From NCBI GenBank assembly GCA_038093975.1, contig JBBPTG010000098.1, positions 1 through 64,000 on the forward strand: a stretch of DNA of 64,000 nt, given 5' to 3'. Within the stretch, counting starts at the first letter, position 1. Every line of letters begins with the position of its first letter. The notes below the pieces were generated by a model. The model was given only the letters and a program-made list of their open reading frames with translations, was not told where the DNA came from and searched no databases. Position numbers and translations under genes: made by a program. The DNA is from Chalciporus piperatus. Its lineage: Eukaryota; Basidiomycota; Agaricomycetes; Boletales; Boletaceae. Positions 58,388-64,000 of the stretch are shown here, one piece after another.

Positions 58388-58854
58388 CGAAGGCAGGTGC
58401 CTCGTTGTCTTTCCCCTCGTTAACTGTGCTAATGATGCTTCAAAGTAGTAGAATGATGGTGTGCTCGTGCACTGATGGCAAGTACATATGGTGGTGGGGG
58501 CGGGTGGGCGGGCGGGTAGTAAGTCTTAATAACTGATGTTCTCTGGATAGCACTAACGAACCCTTGCAGACCTAACCACCATCCCATGTACTTTTATCTA
58601 CCATCATGTTCGGCTGGTGTCCCGATATTATTTTTGTCCGCTCGTGGTTGATTTATGTTAAATGTAAATACCACTTCACGAACACATTAAGTATGCCAAT
58701 GTGAGACCAAAAATTGATGATCTTTCTACCTCAGCCCTACATCACATTTACTGAGCAACCTGATCACTGCGGAACGAGTATTGCGAGACCGGTAGATCTC
58801 TGAGTCAAGTGTTGATTCCCTGCCACTAGTACAATAGCATTTACAGAATTATGA

Positions 58855-58964
58855 TTCTCTATGTAGTCGACAGTAGAGCCAACAAGTATGTTATGTTTCT
58901 ATGTAGTCAATGTAGCAAATTATATAATGTGATTTACTACATAGTCCTATGTAGGCTACATAGA
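58855..58964. repeat. Subterminal CTATGTAG words, right end of Plavaka
   Basis: CTATGTAG/CTACATAG occurs repeatedly in the last 150 bp. Examples are CTATGTAGTCGACAG, CTATGTAGTCAATG, and the compact run CTACATAGTCCTATGTAGG followed by CTACATAG (about 58937-58964). They mirror the words at the left end. Confidence 0.75.
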
Positions 58965-59002
58965 AGTACCCTGAATACAGCCATTTTCCTTTTTTGCAGA
59001 TG

Positions 59003-60260
59003 CATGGCCTCGAGGTTTGTGAGGTAAGCTCTGCCTTCTGGGATGATGAGGGATGCGTGAATGAGTTTACCGTGTAGTTTTTGCACCTCTTCCATCGTGT
59101 GAACTCGGCTGGCTTGCCATGATGCTAGCGCGTGTAGGTATTTTACGCGTTTTCCCTCCGTGAGCGTGACGGTGCGTGCCTGCAAATCCCAGACTAGACC
59201 GATGAAGGTGGGGCTGGTGGTGAAGGGTATATCCTTGGATGCCTCCCAGGGGATGCCTAGATGGTTGGATATGTGGTCGATATCGGCTATGCTGTAGGCG
59301 AAGGGCGCGTCTGCATCGGGTCGAATTGATGCGCCCGTGATGTCGGCTAGTGGGCACGACATATCTTCATCAAATTCCTCGGTTGTGCCATCAGGGCGCG
59401 TGGGCCCTGAGAACCAGGATCTGCCCCCTCGCGTAGTGAGACCACGATTTGGGTGCGCGGCGATCCGCGCGGCCACGTCCTTTCGCGATTGGTTAACTGT
59501 TTCGAGGAATTCTCTGCGTACGCGGAAGAATATATGGTCGTCGACCCAACGAGCGATGGGGCCGATCCCGCAATGCCTCATGATGTCGGCTCCCGCCGCG
59601 CCGATCTTTCCGTATATGCCCCCCGAAGGGCCAAACCCGAAGCAGTATGAGGTGTCAACTGCGAATTCTTTTTTAGATAATCGTACGACCAAAGATGGCC
59701 ATTGCGAGGGGTGCGAAGGAATTGTTCGGTATGCCTCTGCTACGTCTCTGACGGCCGCTTCCGAACCCGGGGGTAGGCGGGCAATAATGGATGATATTAT
59801 TTCGAATGTACTGTAGTGGGTAGGGAACGTGTTGGGGTCAACGCGCGAGTTTACCGACGAGATCCCTGGTGCTGGGTGTTTGTAGGGGTAGGAAAGATTT
59901 TGGACGAGGCGGAATTTCCCGGGCTTGCCCGGTTTGGGTACTAAGGATAAAGGGGCTGATTGAATGGGACCTAGAATGGATTCAAGAGAGGCACGATCAA
60001 AGGGGCCGATGTAGCGGCCCTTAGCTATTTCCTTATCTACAGTTTCTTTAAAGATGTGTGCAAGCTCCTCGACTGAGGGATTATTGTCAGGGGTAAAAGA
60101 TGCCTCGAGATTAGAAAGTCCAGCATGGAAGCCGAAGCGGAGTCCGTCAGGGATGGAAGGGTATTTATCTAGGAGGTTGAAGGCGCGGAGGTAGTGCTCC
60201 CAGGCGTCCGGGTGGTATGGCGTGAGGGCGTTAAGCCTTCTCAGCGTGAGGGCAGCCTTG
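59003..60260 (-). pseudogene. Reverse transcriptase of the DIRS element (5' piece, interrupted by Plavaka)
   Basis: The frame shows RRLNALTPYHPDAWEHYLRA, FGFHAGLSNLEASFTPDNNP, then RT motifs: APLSLVPKPGKPGKFRLVQN with LSYPYKHPAP, AAVRDVAEAYRTIPSHPSQW, YCFGFGPSGGIYGKIGAAGA and the catalytic ARWVDDHIFF. The thumb/connection part contains TFIGLVWDLQARTVTLTEGK and HTMEEVQKLHGKLIHASLII. It ends YLTNLEAM exactly where the transposon begins; the frame then runs a few meaningless codons into the insertion. The true start lies near 60260, overlapping the end of gag; no clear ATG was chosen. Confidence 0.85.
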
Positions 60261-61777
60261 GGCTCCGTGGTCGGAGCTGCCACAACCCGAGCACTCGTGG
60301 AGTACGCCGCTGTGCTTGAGGTTGCAGCCACGCGGACGCTGGAAGTCAGTACACACGCTCTGTCCTTTGGGATTGACGAGGCGTCCCTGAGGGTCTCGGT
60401 GGCAACGGGTGGGCTCGCCGTTCCAGAGTTCATCGCGCGCGCACACTCGCACGTCGTGCGGAAATCGCCCCAGGCATTTGGGGCATACTGATTTAATGCT
60501 CCTGCGCCGGGGTCTCTTGCCGGGGGAGGTGGGGTGGGCGTCAGACGAGCTACCATTGCTCTGATGGCGCTGGTATTTGGGGGAGTAGTGGCCTGAGGGT
60601 CTGTCCCAGCCTTTGGGGCGTGGGGAGGCAGAGCGGTTGCTGCGAGGCCGCCTCGCGGATGAGCGGTCATCACGCGGGAAGGGGCGGTCATCGCGAGGGT
60701 AGTTGCGGGGGGGACCCGCAGGGCGGTTGCCCAATGCTTTGGCAGATTCGAGGAGTTTGCGTAACTGCGGGGTGCGTCCCGGCGGGACGTAGTCCACGGC
60801 ACCGGGGGAGGGGTGGGGTGGGGTTGCATCAGGTGCGAGTGATGGGGGAGCGTGAAGAGGGGAGGTTTTTAGGGTATGATTAGCACGAGGATGGTTCTGG
60901 AGGGTGTATGGCTTACCTCGGCCTTGTTTTCGTCGTCCTCCTCTGCACGAATGTCGGAGGTGATGGTTTGGATGAGATTCTCGTTGATCTTAGATATATC
61001 GTATCCCCGCCCTGCCTTTAACTCCTTGTGCCAGTCGAAGCGCACGCGGGACGCGTAGGTGAGGATGATCTTGGTGCCCATGGACTGGTGCACCACTGGG
61101 TGGTTCTCGAGGAACCAGAAGAACCGCGAGAGGGCGTCAGTGTTTTGCTGGGGCCAGCTTGCCTTTACTGCGTGCTCCATGAAGCAGTTTTTTGCGTGTA
61201 GGAATTCCTCAAAGGAGAGGTCGTGATCCGGTATGACGTACTTAGAGGCTCGGACGGAAGAGATGGAGCGGACTGTGAGATGGTCGTCTAGGCGCGCGAT
61301 GCCAAACGTGTCATCGGCGTGGGACCGGTTCGAGTGTCTGGCTGCTTCGAGTCTACCTCGCAGAGAGAAGTAGTAAAGTTCTACGTAGTCGAAGGTACTC
61401 AGCTTTTGAAGGGCGTATTGTGAGGGGGGGTGCTCGAGAACGTTCGGGGGTGCAGTGCCGGGAGTGAAGGTGTTCATCTTAGGTTTCTTCTTGTCCGCGT
61501 CTCTGTGTTCGCGTTCTTCCTCCTCTCTCTGAGCCCGCTCTAGCTCTAGCTGCTGCTCTCGAATGATACGTGCTTCCTCGGCGGCTGCTCTTTCGTCGTC
61601 TGCCCGCCGCGCGTCCCATTCCGCGATTCTGGCCTCGTTGGCCGCTTGCCACGCCGCGAGCAGGCGCTCCGTGACTTGCTGGTCGTTCTCACCGAAGCCT
61701 GCCCGCATGCCTTGCCTGACGATGACGAATTCTGGGCCCGCGAAGTTGGGTGGTATTTCCAGGTTTGGGTCGGCCAT
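60231..61777 (-). CDS. Gag-like protein of the DIRS element
   Basis: The first part (61777-60920) starts MADPNLEIPPNFAGPEFVIV and contains a long charged helix (ERAQREEEEREHRDADKKK). A conserved globular region follows: HPPSQYALQKLSTFDYVELY, LSFEEFLHAKNCFMEHAVKA and RFFWFLENHPVVHQ. The second part, in another frame, reads RTPQLRKLLESAKA and then a Cys/His-rich region: CPKCLGRFPHDVRVC, TDFQRPRGCNLKHSGVLHEC and SGCGSSDHGAQGC, ending at 60231. A donor-like GTAAGC lies at about 60918, but I could not identify the acceptor, so a short intron or a frameshift joins the parts. The zinc-binding tail is typical of DIRS-order Gag proteins. Confidence 0.72.
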
Positions 61778-64000
61778 GATTGAGAGGGATTGAAGGCGAT
61801 GCTACTGTGGGGGTGTGTGTTTAACTGCGCGGGGATGCTTTGGAGAGGGTTAACGGGGAGTGATTGTGGGTAAGGAACGACTGGAGTGAGTAGGTGTTGA
61901 GTTTGAGCGTCGAGCTTGGTGCTGACGCGACTGGGTGAGCGGATGCTGGTGGCGCAGAGAAGAGAAAGGTGGCGCCACCGAGACCTCGCTTAGCCAAAGA
62001 CAATGCTCTGTGACTCCGCTCGTACCTCGCTTCGTCACAGACCTGCACACATCATCCCACCCGCTCGACAGTACGCATTTGGAAAGTTTGGTATCGAAAG
62101 AACTGGCGAGGAACGTTGCGTGATTCCATTCTTTCACCCCTAACAAGACTTACGTTTGGCATGAGGAGTCCTTAATCGGATCCTCTTGGAGCCTCAGACT
62201 CTCCCCCCTTTTTTCTCGTCATCCTGCCAATCACCTGTGCGTTGTCCCTTGTTTGTTGACGTTTGATGCTCAGGCTCAGGATTCCCCATGTACTTATCAA
62301 GCGTTGACTGATGCCAGTCGGACCGAACGATGGTTGGCATTTGGGTGTCTGCCGGAATGACGACTTAAGTCCGCACGCCGTCTTATCCATTTCCACTCCC
62401 CCCTTACCTGTATGAACCATGTACGATATCGATAAGTGTACCACTCGGAATCCGTTCCACCGGGTCCCATCCGAGGTTCCGAACCTCGCCGGATCCTTGC
62501 CTCACACGACGAAAACGAATTGGGAGAAAAGTTTCTTCTGGGCTTCCTTCTGTTGGACTCACCGTATAGAATGTTGATATCTAGCCTTGGATCCATGTCA
62601 TTGTTCACGTCGAGCTTAGGCCGCCCCTCCGCCGCATCATGATCTATCTCAACACACTTTTGATCAAAATTTGGCGATCGGGCAACACCAGGAAACACCC
62701 CCGTCGAAAGGAATCATAAAAATCAATATTGAATACATATGCATAGGTACTCATGAACCGATCATCGGACTCCGCACCCTGGAAGCGGCGCATTTTCGTG
62801 ACCCACAACTTGTATGCTCTTACATGCCTTCGATGAGCAATGCGAGTTGACTAAAAACGTTTGGCGAGAGTTTACGCGTTAGTTACCTTGTATCCGTCAT
62901 GGCTTATTATAATATACTCGCGGGAACAAGCGAAGCCCAAGAACCTGTGTGGTTGTCTCGTTGTTCACTTCGTCAAACGAACCGTCGTGATCCGTGTGCC
63001 TTCCAAAGTTTGTGGGTTTGGTGCGTAACGTGCGTTTGTGGAATCGTCCTTTGATGGTGATATTGGATGACAGCATTTCGTCTCTCGTGCGCGTCTCAAA
63101 TCGGTATAACTGACAGACTATGTACTTCGACGTGTTTGACGTCCGGGTGAAAATCTGACAGACAAAAAAACCGTTTGCAACTCGTTGCGACGGCCAACAG
63201 GAGCCAACAGGCAGTCCCGGAGCCTGGTGGTGCCTAGCTGCGCTCCAAGCGCCGCCAGTCCAAGTGGAGCTCCTCCGACTTTTTGGTGGAACTGAACTCT
63301 TGTTTCGGGGTGAAGATATCGTAACACTCGACCTGAGCCGTGACAGCGCTCTGAACCTGAGGACCGAGCCTGAGCCCTCAAGGGAGGGACAAGTGACACC
63401 TAAGGGCAGCATACTTATGAGACAACCAACCCATTACGATCAACTGTGCTTCTTCTGCCCCAGTAGGCTTCGCAGCGATGTATTCGCTATTCAGTATACA
63501 GCATTCCATAATTCCTGTCCAGTGGGCACGGATTGAGTATCACATATTGGTATTGATTTGGTCACTGGGACACTGGCACGAAGATTTAAGCTCGAGACCG
63601 GCACTAGCGAGGGTGTTAGAAGCTTTCGTTACTATTGAAACGGCCACTGTGGTACGTTAGACCATGCAAGTCAACGCTTCGAATTGCGCACGTCATTTGG
63701 CACGCGCCTGCACGCGCCCACGCGCGGGGGGTCGGCGGCCTTCGGGAATGAGCGACAGGATTGTGTGTGGAAGTACGCGTATGCACGAAAATTGTAAATC
63801 TCCAAGGCATGGGAGGTGTGTGCTTGGTGAAACGCCGTTGTGCTGTCATCGGAAACGGAAACGGAGAACAATCACGCGCGTGTATACCACGCACTCGTTT
63901 ACTTCACGGCCATGTGTGCACCTTCCCTGTCGTCTACCCGTCTTGACTGATCGCCTGTAGACATGTGCGAACGGGCCAGGATGTCCAGGGATCCAGAAGA
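61778..64000. other. Right flank of the DIRS element and unannotated DNA
   Basis: The terminal repeat of the retroelement probably lies in the first few hundred bases, but no match to the left side (about 49900-50160) was evident by eye. From about 62150 to 64000 there are only short frames on both strands, with no domain, RNA gene or repeat that I recognise. Confidence 0.4.

Larger units (their letters stand above)
51980..59002 (+). mobile_element. Plavaka (CMC/EnSpm-type) DNA transposon, 7,023 bp, complete
   Basis: The ends are the inverted words CATCTGCAAAAA (51980-51991) and TTTTTGCAGATG (58991-59002). The similarity extends inward imperfectly through (A)G...TGGCT. Flanking CA dinucleotides (51978-51979 and 59003-59004) give a 2-bp duplication; GCA (3 bp) is an alternative reading if the end is set one base inward. 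The element carries a transposase gene (+) and a DUF6532 gene (-), pointing away from each other, the usual Plavaka content. Palindromic CTACATAG words cluster just inside both ends. Both genes are open, so it may be autonomous. Confidence 0.88.
50162..61777 (-). mobile_element. DIRS/Ngaro-type tyrosine-recombinase retrotransposon, split by a Plavaka insertion
   Basis: Reading leftwards the element encodes a Gag-like protein (61777 to 60231), reverse transcriptase (to 59003), RNase H (from 51977 to 51324) and a tyrosine recombinase (to 50162). That is the order of DIRS-order elements, which integrate with a tyrosine recombinase instead of a DDE integrase. The coordinates cover coding content only; I did not find the terminal repeats. 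A 7,023-bp DNA transposon (51980-59002) interrupts the RT-RNase H frame. Removing it with one copy of a CA duplication restores the reading LEAMLGIFGDSP without a frame change. The parts show no other obvious stop, so the element was probably intact when hit. Confidence 0.82.

Noticed and set aside
58937..59002. Extra C-terminal residues of the DIRS reverse transcriptase
   Set aside because: These codons lie inside the Plavaka end. The real protein continued into RNase H at 51977.
1..64000. tRNA, rRNA or CRISPR arrays
   Set aside because: I looked for TPsiC-type GGTTCGA words in tRNA context and for regularly spaced repeats; none formed a convincing gene or array.

Overview
This window comes from a filamentous basidiomycete, most likely an Agaricomycete close to Rhizoctonia/Ceratobasidium. 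The genus is inference from remembered family content, not from a search. The evidence is very short GT-AG introns (about 45-65 nt), many micro-exons, and a mobile-element set typical of mushrooms: KDZ-associated CxC5/CxC6 genes, a Plavaka transposon with its DUF6532 gene, a Tad1-type LINE and a DIRS/Ngaro-type retrotransposon. No tRNA, rRNA or CRISPR array was seen.

Layout. 1-2058: most of a KDZ-associated CxC5/CxC6 gene (minus) running off the left edge. 2118-9672: one 7.5-kb LINE whose 5' half is inverted relative to its 3' half, bounded by a 12-bp target-site duplication. 9881-12140: a small unrecognised gene and a remnant of a membrane-protein gene. 12407-21980: three ordinary genes, an MFS transporter (+), an arrestin-like protein (-) and a biotin-type 2-oxoamine synthase (-). 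22341-36068: an accessory block. Two paralogous genes with a degenerate ubiquitin-like segment and a C-terminal RING finger lie in opposite orientation at its two ends. Between them are a GMC alcohol-oxidase-type gene (+), a kinase-fold remnant, and a Crinkler-like nuclease/kinase gene (-). A 35-bp repeat occurs twice in the same block. 36753-48114: housekeeping genes, all minus: an SPX phosphate transporter, an APSES/KilA-N transcription factor and ornithine decarboxylase. 50162-61777: a DIRS-type retroelement (minus) cut by a 7,023-bp Plavaka DNA transposon. 61778-64000: nothing recognisable.

The core genes cover nutrient import (phosphate; a small organic substrate), polyamine and biotin synthesis, trafficking and cell-cycle/morphogenesis transcription. 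They show no sign of forming one pathway. The most unusual parts are the inverted ubiquitin-like/RING pair around a possible effector-type kinase, the twin-primed LINE, and the exactly reconstructable Plavaka-in-DIRS nesting.

Exon structures were built by hand. Those of the MFS, arrestin, oxoamine synthase, GMC, SPX, APSES, ODC and Plavaka transposase genes keep reading phase from start to stop. The ubiquitin-like/RING, Crinkler-like, KDZ and DUF6532 genes are only approximately delimited.
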